From the NCBI GenBank assembly GCA_026874595.1, contig CM049307.1:42042362-42106361 (forward strand): a DNA stretch of 64,000 nt, written 5' to 3'. The DNA comes from Sipunculus nudus (taxonomy: Eukaryota > Annelida > Sipuncula > Golfingiida > Sipunculidae). A model generated the notes under the pieces. The model was not told the DNA's origin. It did not search any database and saw only the letters and a program-made list of their open reading frames with translations. This document shows positions 12,835 through 24,115 of the stretch, piece by piece (within the stretch, counting starts at the first letter, position 1; the number at the start of each line of letters is the position of its first letter). A program made the translations under genes and the position numbers.

Positions 12835-13195
12835 TACGCTCGTCGAGCAGCTACAGGTTGCTGTGGTCAAGACCTCAGCCTTGTGCGCTCCTTAAGCATG
12901 TTCTCATGAGCCAACAGACGCAACGCCACACCAAGCCGAGCAAGAGCCGCGAGAGGCCGCCACCGTACACCCCCAGCCGGTGACTTTTGGAAAGCTACAG
13001 CACCCACAGCCGCAAAGGCAGAAGCAACCCGCATTCCCTCCACCGATCCCAGCAGCGGAGACTCAGCCATGCCATTCAAGAGCCGAACTCCATCTTGTGA
13101 ACGACACTGTTTCGAGACCCATCGCCATTGTACTTGCAGTTCCGGCCATTTAGACCGTATTAACTGGGTTACCCAGTTATGCAAGTTTTTTTTGT
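12835..13195. other. GC-rich island of unknown origin between two family-1 copies
   Basis: Base composition changes sharply from AT-rich to clearly GC-rich and back. The minus strand has a 105-codon open frame (12867-13184) that includes alanine- and arginine-rich stretches but no domain I can name. The plus strand also has a short open frame. The block begins where homology of copy 1a stops and ends just before a C-tract. It may be a captured host exon or retroposed fragment, or an inserted foreign piece; I see no splice sites that would settle this. Confidence 0.5.
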
Positions 13196-13203
13196 CATCA
13201 GCT

Positions 13204-13223
13204 CCCCCCCCCCCCCCACCCCC
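13204..13223. repeat. C-tract
   Basis: A run of 14 C at 13204-13217, one A, then five more C. It is one of several long G or C homopolymers in the window. Confidence 0.9.
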
Positions 13224-13307
13224 TGATGGTGCATAATTAAACTAGATGAATGTTATAATTTTCTGCATTTGAGACATTCTTATTCTAGGCTATGCTACAT
13301 TTTAGAT

Positions 13308-16300
13308 TTTTAGCTCAGCTGACTATAAGTCATCTGAGCTATAGTCGTGGTCCATTGTCCGTCGTCCGTCCGTCTGTCCGTCCGTCCGTCCGTCCGTCCG
13401 TAGATGTGGCACGTTTTGAAACCGTAAGACCTAGGAATCCAAAATTCGGCATAATGTTAGATGTCCCCAAGATCTCCTACCAAGCCGAAAAACTGGGTGT
13501 TTGCAACTTCGTTCCTTTGAGAAATAAAGGAAAAACCTCAATTTTTTATTAAAAACCTATTTTCACACTTCAGGACTGTCTAATATCAAAACCACTCATC
13601 TGTTTTACCTCATATTTACCATAAATATTCCTCTATATAGTTCCTATGTACATGCCAGAAATTATGTCTGTATTATTTAATTTAAAAAAGTTATGGGCCC
13701 AAACATAATGCATTTTGTAAAAAATCAGAAAAGATATTTGATCACTTAACACAAAAAATGTTAATGCTATGGACCTTTTTTCCAGTAATATAACTTTAAT
13801 TAATCAAAATTAAATTGTATACCCAAAATTAGATGAAAATCTTTTAAATTTTTTAAAATATTAATAAAAATAAAAAATTGGTACCTTAAATTTTGCCCAA
13901 CTTTGACCATGGCACGTTTTTTTCCTGTTAGTACTGTGGATTTAATTTTCACAGCATGTTTTTGTTAGCATTTCAACTGTAAACACCAAAAATTTGAAAC
14001 CAGTTGATCAAAAACTGTAGATTTTAATCAAGTTTTCAAGCACCATGTAACATATTGTTTACATCAAGCTAGTGTTATGCAGTTTGCAAGAGCTCAGCTC
14101 CCCAGCTTCAGCTCTAAGTTCCTTAAATTCGGCATACAGTTAGATGTCTCCAAAATGCCCTACCATGCCAAGAATTTGGTCACTAGGACATTCGAGATAT
14201 TAATGAAAAACTTTATTTTTCCATTAAAAACCCATTGTTACACTTCAAGACTGCCTAATATCAAAACCACTGATCTGACTTTAATTATAAATAATATACA
14301 TATTTTTCATTCTCTATGCACATGCCAGAATGATGTCAGTATTGTGTAATTGTATCCGCCAAAACAGAGTTTTGCGGATACTATGTTTTCAGCTGGACGC
14401 CGCCGCCGCGGCCGCGTAGGTGTCCGGAGAACTCCTCCGTAACCGCTGGGCGGAATTTTCCGAAACCCGGGATTATGTTCGGTTCACATGTGAACTGCTG
14501 CGCCCCGATTTTGTTATGACCTCTGACCTTTCCTTTGCGCTCTGTGTCCGTTTGTGCGTCTGTTTCCACACATAAACCCACATATCTCGGGAACCGTTTG
14601 ACCGATCAGGAAAATTTTTTTGCACAAATGTAGCCCTCGGAGAGCTTTATAACATACACCAAAAATGGTGGCGCCACCTGCAACCATGTTTGCACAGTGT
14701 CCATCTGTTCGTCTGCCTTGGGTTAAAATTACTCATATCTCTGCAGTGACTTGACTAATTCACCTGAAATTCGGCATGCGTATACATCCTGGATAGCTTT
14801 TCTGATTTTATGACAGGTGGCGCCACCTACATTCACGTTTACGCTGCAGACATCCCAGCTCATATCTCGGGAACCGTTTGACCGATCAGGAAAATTCTTT
14901 TGCACAAATATAGCCCTTGGAGAGCTTTATAACATACACCAAAAATGGTGGCGCTACCTGCAACCATGTTTGCACAGTGTCCTTCTGTTCGTCTGCCTTG
15001 GGTTAAAATCACTCATATCTCTGCAGTGGTTTGACTAAGTCACCTGAAATTCGGCATGCTTATACATCCTGGATAGCTTTTCTGATTTTATGACAGGTGG
15101 CGCCACCTACAATCAAGTTTACGCTGCAGACATCCAAGCTCATATCTAGGGAACCGTTTGACCGATTGGGCCAAAATTTTGCATGTGTATAAATCTCACA
15201 TAGCTCTCTATCATATGCAAAACTGGTGGCGCCACCTGCAGCCATGTTTGCACAGCTCCCATCTGTTTGTCTGCCATGGGATAAAATCACTCATATATCG
15301 GCAGTGGTTTGACATATCTGCCTAAAATTTTGCAAGTTTATACATCCCCGACAGCTCTCTTGATTTTATGACAGGTGGCGCCACCTGCATTCTTGTTTAT
15401 GCAGCAGATATCCAAGCTCATATCTTGGGAACTGTTTGACCGATTGGGCCAAAGTTTTGCGTGTGTATAGAGCTTTCTGGATTTTTTCGTAGGTAGCGCA
15501 ACCTACATACACAATTTGGCTGCAGACAGCCATGCTAATATGCAACACTTCACCCGTTCCACTCTGATTTAGGCGGATACAAGTAGTCGCTTGTCGACTA
15601 CCCGTATTCTAGTTGTTTTAAGTTATGGGCCCAAACATGCACTTTGTAAAAAATCAAGAAATATATTTACTCCCTTAACAGAGCATTGCTGAAGCTAGAG
15701 ATTTTTTTGTCAGGGATGTAACATTATTTAATCAAGATTCAATTGAATACCCAAAATTAGTTCTGAATTTTTCAAATTTTATTTAGTATAAATATAAAAT
15801 TATTACCTTAAATTTTGCCCAACTGTGACCATGGCACATTTGTTTCCCGTGAGCACTGTTGATATAATTTTCATGTCATGCACACATAAGCATTTCAGCT
15901 TTTTAGTTTAGAAAGCTGAAAGAAATCGGCCAAAAATTGTAGCTTTTATTAATGTTTTTTATGAGACCCTGTCAGACTTTGGCTCTCTCCAGCCCCTCTT
16001 GAGTCACCTGTATGTTGACCTTGTTGACCTTTCATCAAATTATGCACGCTTGAGGCGAGGCATACATGGAATCCAGGCAGCTTATGGCAAGCCATAGTTG
16101 ATCCAGGTGTCCAACCCAACTCATCTAGTCGTTTTAACCAAGAACATAACAAAAAACAATAAATTAATAAATTTTTATTGGTTTTTAATAACAAATTAAA
16201 GAAAAATAGAAAAGGAATTTGTTAGTTTATAATAACAGGAAATTAACTTGCAGTTACTGATGATATAAGAATCTTGTATCGATGGGTAGAATGTCATATA

Positions 16301-17182
16301 TTCCAAATAACACCATGCAGTCACCTATGGCATTTTTCAGTTCAATTTTAATGATAAAGAAGTGAATCATATTATTCATTACTAATCATTAGGGATCATA
16401 TGAAGGAAATTAGACAAAGATGCAGTTGATAATATTAATCTAGATTCCTGCTGTGTCTAGTGTGTACATTGATGTGAAATTAGTCCAAAATGAATTTTTT
16501 ACAGTTATTTTTTAATATAAATAAAAGCCATAAAATCAGTTACTTATGATCATTATTTAAATGTGTGAATTTTGTTTATTCTGGATTCTCAACATCATTG
16601 TTTGGTGAAAACTGAATAAATTCCAGACATGGTGCAAATACTTAGTAATTGTATTTAAATACGAATATGATTTTGTACTCCATTATAAAATTTCTTGCAT
16701 AAAGAATGGGAATTCAGGTAAAAATGAAAATATATGAATACTCGTGCAAATACTTTCAAAATGTATTCATGAATGCATTCATGAATATATTCTTTAATAG
16801 TATTTTAATAATCATATCAGTTATATTTCATTTAAAAAAATCATATGATTCTCTTATTATTTTTAATAAAAATTATATTTGGGACAATATTTGTATTTTT
16901 TTAATAAATAGTTAAACTCTTATATTATATATTCTGCTTATAAGTTATATGGCCAAGTCAAAATCTCTGTGACAATAGTACTCCATTTGTTAATAAAATA
17001 AATGAAATCAATCCTCTTCCCTGTCTCCAAAGGTACTATCAAAATCATACATAAGCTAAACAACAACAACTCATAATACAGCTTATATTTATTACCACAC
17101 AAAACCAGCATGTGCCTCATTTCTAAATAATATTTTTTTTATCATATATAACAGCTGAGCGTCGTGACCCATAGGTCCCTTG
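13308..17182 (+). mobile_element. family-1 Helitron-like element, copy 1b, full length, interrupted by copy B
   Basis: The 5' end TTTTTAGCTCAGCTGAC with inverse arm AGTCATCTGAGCT forms a hairpin, followed by a (GTCC)n tract near 13355-13400. The 3' end has CAGCTGAGC at 17152-17160, the inverted copy of the 5' arm, then a GACCCATAGGTC near-palindrome and the terminus CCCTTG at 17182 followed by TTT. It aligns along its length with the copy at 57441-60065, apart from the nested family-3 element at 14350-15612. Without that insert it is about 2.6 kb. There is no significant ORF in either copy, so it is non-autonomous. Confidence 0.85.
14350..15612 (+). mobile_element. family-3 Helitron-like element, copy B, complete, nested in copy 1b
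   Basis: It starts TTGTATCCGCC and the arm is inverted at once (GTTTTGCGGATAC), giving a hairpin of about 13 bp. GGCGGATACA at 15572-15581 is the inverted copy near the 3' end, followed by the hairpin GTAGTCG cttgt CGACTAC, then CCGTATTCTAG ending at 15612. The interior is a tandem array with GGTGGCGCCACC palindromes at 14667, 14816, 14947, 15096, 15225, 15373 and a variant at 15492. The spacing alternates about 149 and 130 bp, so the higher-order unit is about 280 bp. Copy 1c preserves the empty site, which defines the ends. Confidence 0.85.
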
Positions 17183-17919
17183 TTTATTGTACCACCAGGG
17201 TTAGAATGATTAAAGTGCACATTTATTTGTGTCAACAATGTTGTGTATTTCTATATGCAAGTGTGGATGTTCATCAGATAAGGAATTCCTTACTTCAGAA
17301 GAGTAAAAACTTTACCAGGTTTGAAATTGACCATTAATTCCAATAATAAATAATAGCTGAGATAGTTATTAGCACAGTGATATTGTTTGTCCCTCATTCA
17401 ACCAACAGTGTGTACACTTTATTTGAAAAGATGTTTTTATCAAATTAACTTAATCTTATTTTTCAGTGAATAAAATTAAGCATATACTGAAAACTCCAAT
17501 GTACAAAACTTTTTAATAGTGATTCAAGGAATAATCTTGAAGATGCCATGTTGTGGCATTATTTTCTTTTAAATTCAGTTTAAACATTTGTGATTTAAAA
17601 ATAATAAAATATATGTTTATGCTTAATATTACCCAATATGAGCTACGTACACTCTAGAATAATAATGATTGCAACTAAGAACTGATATTTTAACTTATAT
17701 TTTCAGATTTTTTGACTTGTAAATAAAAAAAAATGAATCTGATAAAAACTATTATTGGAAAAAGTGGACATGCTAAAAAATAGGCTTTGGTATAAACTTA
17801 AATGCATTATTCCCATGAAAGTGAAATAAAGGTATCAGCCGATTCTGTCCACTTGCCTGACAATCTATAAATTTTTCATACGCATCACAGTATCTCAAAA
17901 CTTTTACTGTTTTTCTTCA

Positions 17920-18083
17920 TGACACTCTTGTCAGAGTATTAGTTTGAAATCATACATTTAGAACTTAACTAGGGCTTCTCATATGCTTATATATACAACA
18001 AAACATTACAGTACGATATTTTGCATATTTTGCCTTTGTAAAAACTTCAAACTTCAGCTGGGCACTGTGACCCATGGGTCCCT
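17920..18083 (+). mobile_element. family-1 Helitron-like 3' fragment
   Basis: It ends TTCAGCTGGGCACTGTGACCC, then ATGGGTCCCTTG, the family-1 3' terminus. The upstream 'atcatacatttag' and 'catattttgc' blocks match the 3' part of copy 1e near 29150-29303. No 5' terminus was found, so it is a fragment or a strongly deleted copy. Confidence 0.6.
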
Positions 18084-18084
18084 T

Positions 18085-18990
18085 GTTTTATCTGTTATTT
18101 TGTTGTGTCATAACATTATAGATCTCCCGTTATTTTTCCTTTTTAGTCATAACATTACATATCTCCTGCTGTTTTGTTGAGTCATAACAGAACAGATCTC
18201 CCATTATTTGTCTGTTGAGTCTTTACATGACAGGTCTCCTGTTGTTTGTTGAGCCATTACAGCACAGGTCTTCTGTTATTGGTCTTTTGAGTCATAACAG
18301 TACAGGCCTCTTATTATATAATGTTGGTTGAATAATATCAGAACACATCTCCTGTTAGGCAAAAAAAGAGGTTTTGTTGTCAGGCACTTTTTTTCAGAAA
18401 TCTATGCGGGTGGGCTTTTTTTATTTAAATTTTTTTTATGTTTCAATTAAAATGTCAAATGATAAGGGAAAAGTGTGATACTAACAAATTTATTTTGCTA
18501 AACAAGTAAAAGCATTACATAACAAAGGAAATTTTATCAAAATTGTATGATTTTATCTTCTTGAAAGGAAATGTCAGAGTGGCTGTAGCTCAAAATTGGT
18601 AAGTTTCTATTGAAAATCAAAATGTTTGATATGGTGGTTTTAAATTGACGTGGGCCAGTGCCTGAGAACCATACCTTAAATTTTTTGTTGGCCTTATTGG
18701 TCACAACAGAACAAGTGTCCTATTATTTGTCTGTTGAATCATAATAGTTCAGGTCCCTGGTTATTTGTTGGATGAGTCATAACAGTATAGGCCTCCTGTT
18801 ATTTGTTAATTGAGTCATAACAGTACAGGTGTCCTGTTATTTGTTGGTTGACTCATAATAGTAGAGGTCTCTTGTTATTTGTTGAGTAATAACAAAACAG
18901 GCGTCCTCTTATTTGTTGAGTTATAACAGAACAGGCCTCCTGTTATAAGTTAGTTGAGTCATAACAGTACAAACCTCCTGTTTATTTTTA
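18085..18990. repeat. 34-38 bp minisatellite, about 15 units, split by a MITE
   Basis: Units resemble GAGTCATAACAGTACAGG, then TCTCCTGTTATTTGTTG. They recur every 34-38 bp, for example at 18781, 18819, 18857, 18891, 18925 and 18963. Each unit contains a short inverted repeat (ACAGG tct CCTGT) and could fold into a small hairpin. The array is interrupted at 18358-18693 by a Harbinger-like MITE, which dates the array as older than that insertion. Unit length is not a multiple of three and varies, so coding is unlikely. Confidence 0.85.
18358..18693. mobile_element. PIF/Harbinger-like MITE 1 (TTA target duplication)
   Basis: It is flanked by TTA on both sides (18355-18357 and 18694-18696) and begins GGC, ends GGCC. 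The right end carries GTGCCTGAGAACCATACC; the left-end match is weaker here than in MITE 2 at 19112, with which it aligns throughout. Length is 336 bp with no coding capacity. A 3-bp TTA/TAA duplication with GG-starting ends is typical of PIF/Harbinger. Confidence 0.75.
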
Positions 18991-19111
18991 GCACATGGTC
19001 TTACAAGTAAACTGTATAAATATTTCCATAAACCAGAAAAAAGGAAATTTTCATGGTGCTTAGTAGAGCTCTGGCCAGTTCTGCCACATTAAAAAACACT
19101 TTGTTTCGTAA

Positions 19112-19425
19112 GGCAAAAAAAAGTATGGTTCTTAGGCACTTTTTTTTAAGAAATAAGTGCAAGTGGTATTTTATTTTTTTAAATTTTTTTTTACCTTTTT
19201 TGTATGTTTCGATAAAAATGTCATATGATCACAAAAAAGCATGAAAATAACAGAATGTTTTTGCTAAACAGGTAAAAGCAGTACATAACAAGGAAATTTT
19301 ATCAAAATTGCATTATTTTATCTTCTTGAAAGATGAATGTCAAAATAAAAAATTTTTTAGGGGGGGGGGGGGTTAAAATTGACGCGGGCTGTGCCTGAGA
19401 ACCATACCTTTTATTTTGTTTGGCC
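19112..19425. mobile_element. PIF/Harbinger-like MITE 2 (TAA target duplication)
   Basis: It is flanked by TAA (19109-19111 and 19426-19428). The left end GGCAAAAAAAAGTATGGTTC and TTAGGCAC is the inverse of the right end GTGCCTGAGAACCATACC...GGCC. It aligns with MITE 1 over most of its length, including the segment 'acataacaa(a)ggaaattttatcaaaattg'. A 13-nt poly-G run at 19360-19372 lies inside this copy only. Length is 314 bp, non-autonomous. Confidence 0.8.
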
Positions 19426-19428
19426 TAA

Positions 19429-20660
19429 ATAATGTTATGTAAATAATATTATACACCACCCATCTGTATGACCATACACCACTGGTAACTAAACACTCTA
19501 ATTATAAGTTTAGATAAGGTAAACCTTTCACAAGCAATTTATGAATCCAGGGTTTTCTTGTGGTGAAAAATTCCAAACGGGCATGTTGAACATAATTATT
19601 AATCAAAGGTGAAGGTCTAGTGGAGAAATATGTCAATTTATATTGACAACTTTACTCTTAGGTGTAGCTTCCCATTTCACAGAATGCTGTATACCTTCAA
19701 TATTTTTTGGTTACATAAATATCAGATGTGGCATTTTTTCGGTTGATATTTTTACCTGGCCACTGTCCTGCTTCCTCTTTGCCTGACAGGAAGAATGGCT
19801 TTCAGCGCACTTTAATTAACTGATCCTTAGCTGCTACCATGGTTACACTTTTCCTGGTGGTGTGTTACCTCAGTCATTAAATGACAAACACCCCGTTCTT
19901 TATTTATATTTCATGAAATTCACCTGATAAGACCAGGCTCACTGCCTTGTTACCTTTTGTTTTCCCAGGGAATCCCACTGCAAATAATTGCATTCCTTCA
20001 CTGAAAGAAAAAAATTAAGGATCTGGGAGGCCATTAGTGTTGAATGACTTTTAGTGATGCCTTTCTATAAGATGTGTGGCTGTCATTCCAACAATAAAGC
20101 ACAATTTGGAATTCTTAAGCTCCAAACTTCTGCTGAAGGAGTAGCCCAAACAGACAATCAGCACTGTCACTTGTTATGCGAGTGGCTATCTGGAGGATTT
20201 AAAACTTTAATGTGGTTAACCCATAGCAAACCAGGCAGTATAAAAGATTGAACGTGAAATGTTAGTGATGGTGCTGTGTTTCAATTCTATTATTTCCTCT
20301 GTCAAGGAGCACAATATGCCTTTACCCAATTTAATTTAAAATATGACAGTTTTAGAAAAGAGTATGAACCAAACTAAATGCCATGATTGGCTCTGCTTTC
20401 AGACAGCAGAAATTAAATCTTATTGTTGGATCTGAATTCAGATGCAGAATTAAGATTTTTTCTGCTTCAGATCTTTGACCTGCTCCTTCATACCTCAATA
20501 CATCATCTGTACTTAACTATTTTAGTGGCTTCATTGAGTCAAATGTTAACTAGGAACCAGATATCTGTGGTGTGAATCTGAACATTGGAAAATGTTAAGG
20601 ATAAATTTCTTTAACAGTTGATATTTATTATTATATTTTGTATTGTTTTGGATGTACAGG
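19429..20660. other. unique sequence
   Basis: No gene, element end or tandem structure was recognised. The frame at 20054-20251 has no motif or splice context. Confidence 0.4.
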
Positions 20661-20664
20661 CTAA

Positions 20665-22085
20665 ATGTTCATAAAACAAAGTGCTCCAGAAAGAATCCTA
20701 GGATATGTGAACTTTGTAGCAGTGCTCTGGCAAAATCCTGCCTTGCAAATTCTGAATGGAATATTCCTTGCACAAATTTTCCGTAAGCAGATTCCTTCAT
20801 GCAGGAAGTGTCCAGAGCCAATTGTTTTCTGTTTGTTCCACATATAAAATATAGTTTTAGAAGTTTGCTGACAAATTTTCTCCAAAGAAAAATGTTCTTT
20901 GTGGAACTACTTGAACAGATTTTTCTCAAGCAAAATTTCTTTTTGAAAGTACTCAGATTTTTCCCAGGCAGAATGTTATTTGTGGAGGAGATAGACAAAT
21001 TACTCCTGGGGAAAATGTTTTTTGTTTAAGTACTCTGACAATTTTTTCCATGCAAAGTGTTATTAATTAATGAAATATTCCTTCTTATTTTACCTTCCGA
21101 AAATGCTCTTTGTAGAATTACAGTGACAATATTTTCCAGATCCATTTTTTTCAGACTTTTCCAGACCCATTCAATCAGAATTTCCCTGGCCAAAATATTC
21201 TTTTTAGAAGTGCACAGGCAGTTTTTACCTAATTTCAGTGTTTTTATGAAATTTCAGGACAAACATGATCAAAGCAAAATGTTCTTTGCAGAAGCATCAG
21301 GGCGATCTTTGCCAAAGCAAAATATTGTTTAAGGAAGTTACAGGACAATTTTTAGCACAGCAAAATGTTCTTTGTATAAATGAAAGGGCAATTTTTAGCA
21401 CAGCAAAATGTTCTTTGTAGAAATGACAGGGCAAATTTTAGCACAGCAAAATGTTTTAAGAGAAATGACAGGGCAGTTTTTAGCACAGCAAAATATTTTT
21501 TATAGAAATGACAGGGCAATTTTTAGCACAGTAATATATTGTTTCAGGAAGTGACAGTGCAAGTTTTAGCACCACAAAATATTGTTCATGGAAGTGACAG
21601 AGCATATTTTACTAAAGCAAAATATTGTTTATGGAAGTGACAGAGCAAATTTTACTAAAGCAAAATATTGTTTTTTGGGAGTGACAGAGCAAATTTTACT
21701 AAAGCAAAATATTGTTTATGGGAGTGACAGGGCAAACTTTTGCACAACAAAATGTTGTTTTTGGGAGTGACATGGCATATTTTAGCACAGCAAAAGATTC
21801 TTTACAGAAATGACATGGCAAATTTTATCATACTAAAATTTTGTTTTTGGAAGTGACAGAGCAAATTTAAGCTCTTTAAAATGTTGTGTTTGAAGTGACA
21901 TGGCTCATTTTTGCAATGCAAAATATACCAAAGCAAAATATTGTTTTTTGAAGTGACAGGGCAAATTTTAGCACAGCAAAATGTACTTTGCAGAAGTGCT
22001 TAGACAGTAACTCTTTTTGTACAAGCCCTTGTGAAAGTTCCAAATGGATGTTCTCTTGGGAAAATTTTCTTTGTGGCAAACGTCA
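20665..22085. repeat. 43-bp minisatellite, about 30 units, degraded toward both ends
   Basis: The best-preserved units (about 21340-21990) read GAAGTGACAGAGCAAATTTT then A(C/G)(T/C)A(A/C)AGCAAAATATTGTTT, with starts at 21421, 21463, 21592, 21635, 21679 and 21722, a period of 42-44 bp. Diverged units can be followed left to about 20670 (aaaatgttctttgtgga) and right to about 22085. Homogeneity is highest in the middle, as expected when unequal exchange acts centrally. Because 43 is not a multiple of three, each unit shifts the frame, so open frames across the array are repeat artefacts. Confidence 0.85.
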
Positions 22086-22089
22086 TGTG

Positions 22090-22899
22090 TGACTGTTCAG
22101 AGCAAAAATGTTGGGATAGATGATTCCTGGAGGTTGTGCACAACCTTCTGAAGCCTGAAGTTCCATTGCAAATGGTGGCCCAGTAAGTAGAACGTTTCCC
22201 AAACAGTTCTCTCCATGTCCTAAAGAGACTGGGGTCTGAGGTCAATGTATTTAAGAGCTAGATACAGTAGCATTACACCTGGATGGGCAGTGTTTGAACA
22301 AAAGGGATGAAGGCACCAAGAAACCTTTTGCTTAATTACACCAGACTAGGTCCAGGGGTACTGTTTACAGGGAGCACATGGGAGGAGGTGCTATCTGTTG
22401 AGCACCTGTGATTTCTTATCTCTTACAGCATGTGGGGCTGCCAGCCTTACTGCTGCTGGTTGCTGACTAGTGCTGCACCCTAGTGGCTGACAGCAGCGAT
22501 ACGAATGGTGTCTTTATTCAGTGACCAAAGCCAAGTGAATCTGCGTTGATGCTGGAGATCAGCTCAAGGGTGATGCTTCATGCAGACAAACAGCACTTGT
22601 TCAGCATATGCACAAAACAAAGGTTTTGGTATATATATATAAATTAACTAACAGTCTGGAAACAGTCTGTCAATAACACCAAGTTCCTAACAGTTTGAAA
22701 ACTTTTATTATCAACACCACTAGTTCTGCCTCTTATTATCCTTTTGTTCTTATTGTCCTGTTATCACAGTTATCAGGTAATTAGTGTTTTGTAAAGAAAA
22801 TGAAGGCCTGACTCAGGTAATGCTAATGAGATTTAAATAAGAAAGAAGATAAAGATGTGGAGATGCTGACATGCACATGGTGTCAGAAAAAGCTTGTTA
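22090..22899. other. unique sequence
   Basis: No gene or element terminus was recognised; a short AT microsatellite lies at about 22630-22642. Confidence 0.35.
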
Positions 22900-24115
22900 C
22901 AGCTGTTCAGCCATAAAATCGTAGATGCAGGTCATTCTTCACAGTACACTAGGGGACGGTAATTGACTGCCGGCCCCTAGCCAATTTCAGGATTAGCTAT
23001 TCAAGTTAATTCAACCAACAAAAAACGGTCTCACTTGCTGAGTCAGCTTGCTTACACAAAAGCATGACACAGGTGAGGAAAAAGCGGTGATGTATGGGCG
23101 GATAGCAAGGAGGCAATGCTTCTTACCAATACCCCACCACCTTTAAGCTTGTGAAGTTAATATGCTTGGAAGGCATTACTGTTCGGGGTTTTTTTTCTCC
23201 TGATGTTTGTGATCGAGGCAACAGATTTTTGTGTTCTCAAGTCATCCGTCATTTGCTTATTGGAACTGTTTTTCGTCATCTTGCCGGCCTGTCAGGAGTG
23301 ATCATTTTTGCGGCCACGCGCTTAGCAGGGAGATGGATCGTCGATTGGCGATCAGCCTCCTGCCAGCAGCGCTGTGAGAATGGGTTAATCACCTCACTGC
23401 TAATATGCAATCACATTGGGGATAATATATTTATCATGGGTGATATTTGCTTAAGGGAAATAGTCGGCTGTATTGATCAAGAGTAGGTCCTGTATCTAAG
23501 CTGCAGTGGTTACATCGTCAGAGGTACATAGTCGCTGAGTGGGGAGGCTTCATTGATTCCCTATTGTTGCACTGCTGGCAGAATTGCATGTTTGATTTGC
23601 AGTGAGGGTCAGCTCGCTTCTGCCTGTGTTCATCAGTGTGCTGGGAGGGAAGTATCAGCCCATTTGGCTTTTGTGCATCAGTTCCCGCTTATCGTTGTCC
23701 GCAGCACCACTGGCCAAAGATCAATTCGTGGACAAGCTGCTTCATCGCTGATTGAGACACCTTGCGCAGGGACTTCCCAGTAGTTTCACGCCTCTGCAGG
23801 TTAGGCATTTTCCACCTGCCTCCGGTTTGATTATAACCTGTTTTACTGGTTATTTACCAACTAATTGGCAGCGGTAGTATTGGTTCTGTGTGCTCACAAG
23901 ACACTCTGAAATATGCAGGCTGCTATTCCTCCCTCCAAATCTATTAATACATTATTAATGCGGCCAGTTAGTCCGGGCGGCTGCCACCTCTTGGCTGCTG
24001 TAATTGCCTATCTGTGGCCTGTGTTTAGGGCTTGTGTTCACTTTAGAAGTGTGTCATTTATAATTGATAGCATTATGTGTGGTCACCGTTCAGTAGCTTG
24101 ATTTTGCTTTACTCA
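22900..24115. promoter_or_regulatory. candidate conserved non-coding block
   Basis: This stretch has near-balanced composition, higher complexity than its surroundings and no detectable repeat structure. It contains compact homeodomain/POU- and GATA-like words (CTAATATGCAATCAC, GATAATATATTTATCATGG, TTAATCACC). Three modest plus-strand frames (23151-23486, 23553-23783, 23913-24101) occupy it in succession, but they lack domains and splice sites. I infer an enhancer-like conserved element. A decayed transposon or unrecognised exons are alternatives. Confidence 0.3.

Noticed and set aside
18085-18990. Regularly spaced 34-38 bp repeats considered as a CRISPR array
   Set aside because: No constant repeat separated by unique spacers; the whole unit repeats, and the window is eukaryotic in character.
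20669-20998. Frames across the 43-bp array with repeated peptide phrases
   Set aside because: A 43-bp unit changes frame each repeat; the repeated phrases are array artefacts.
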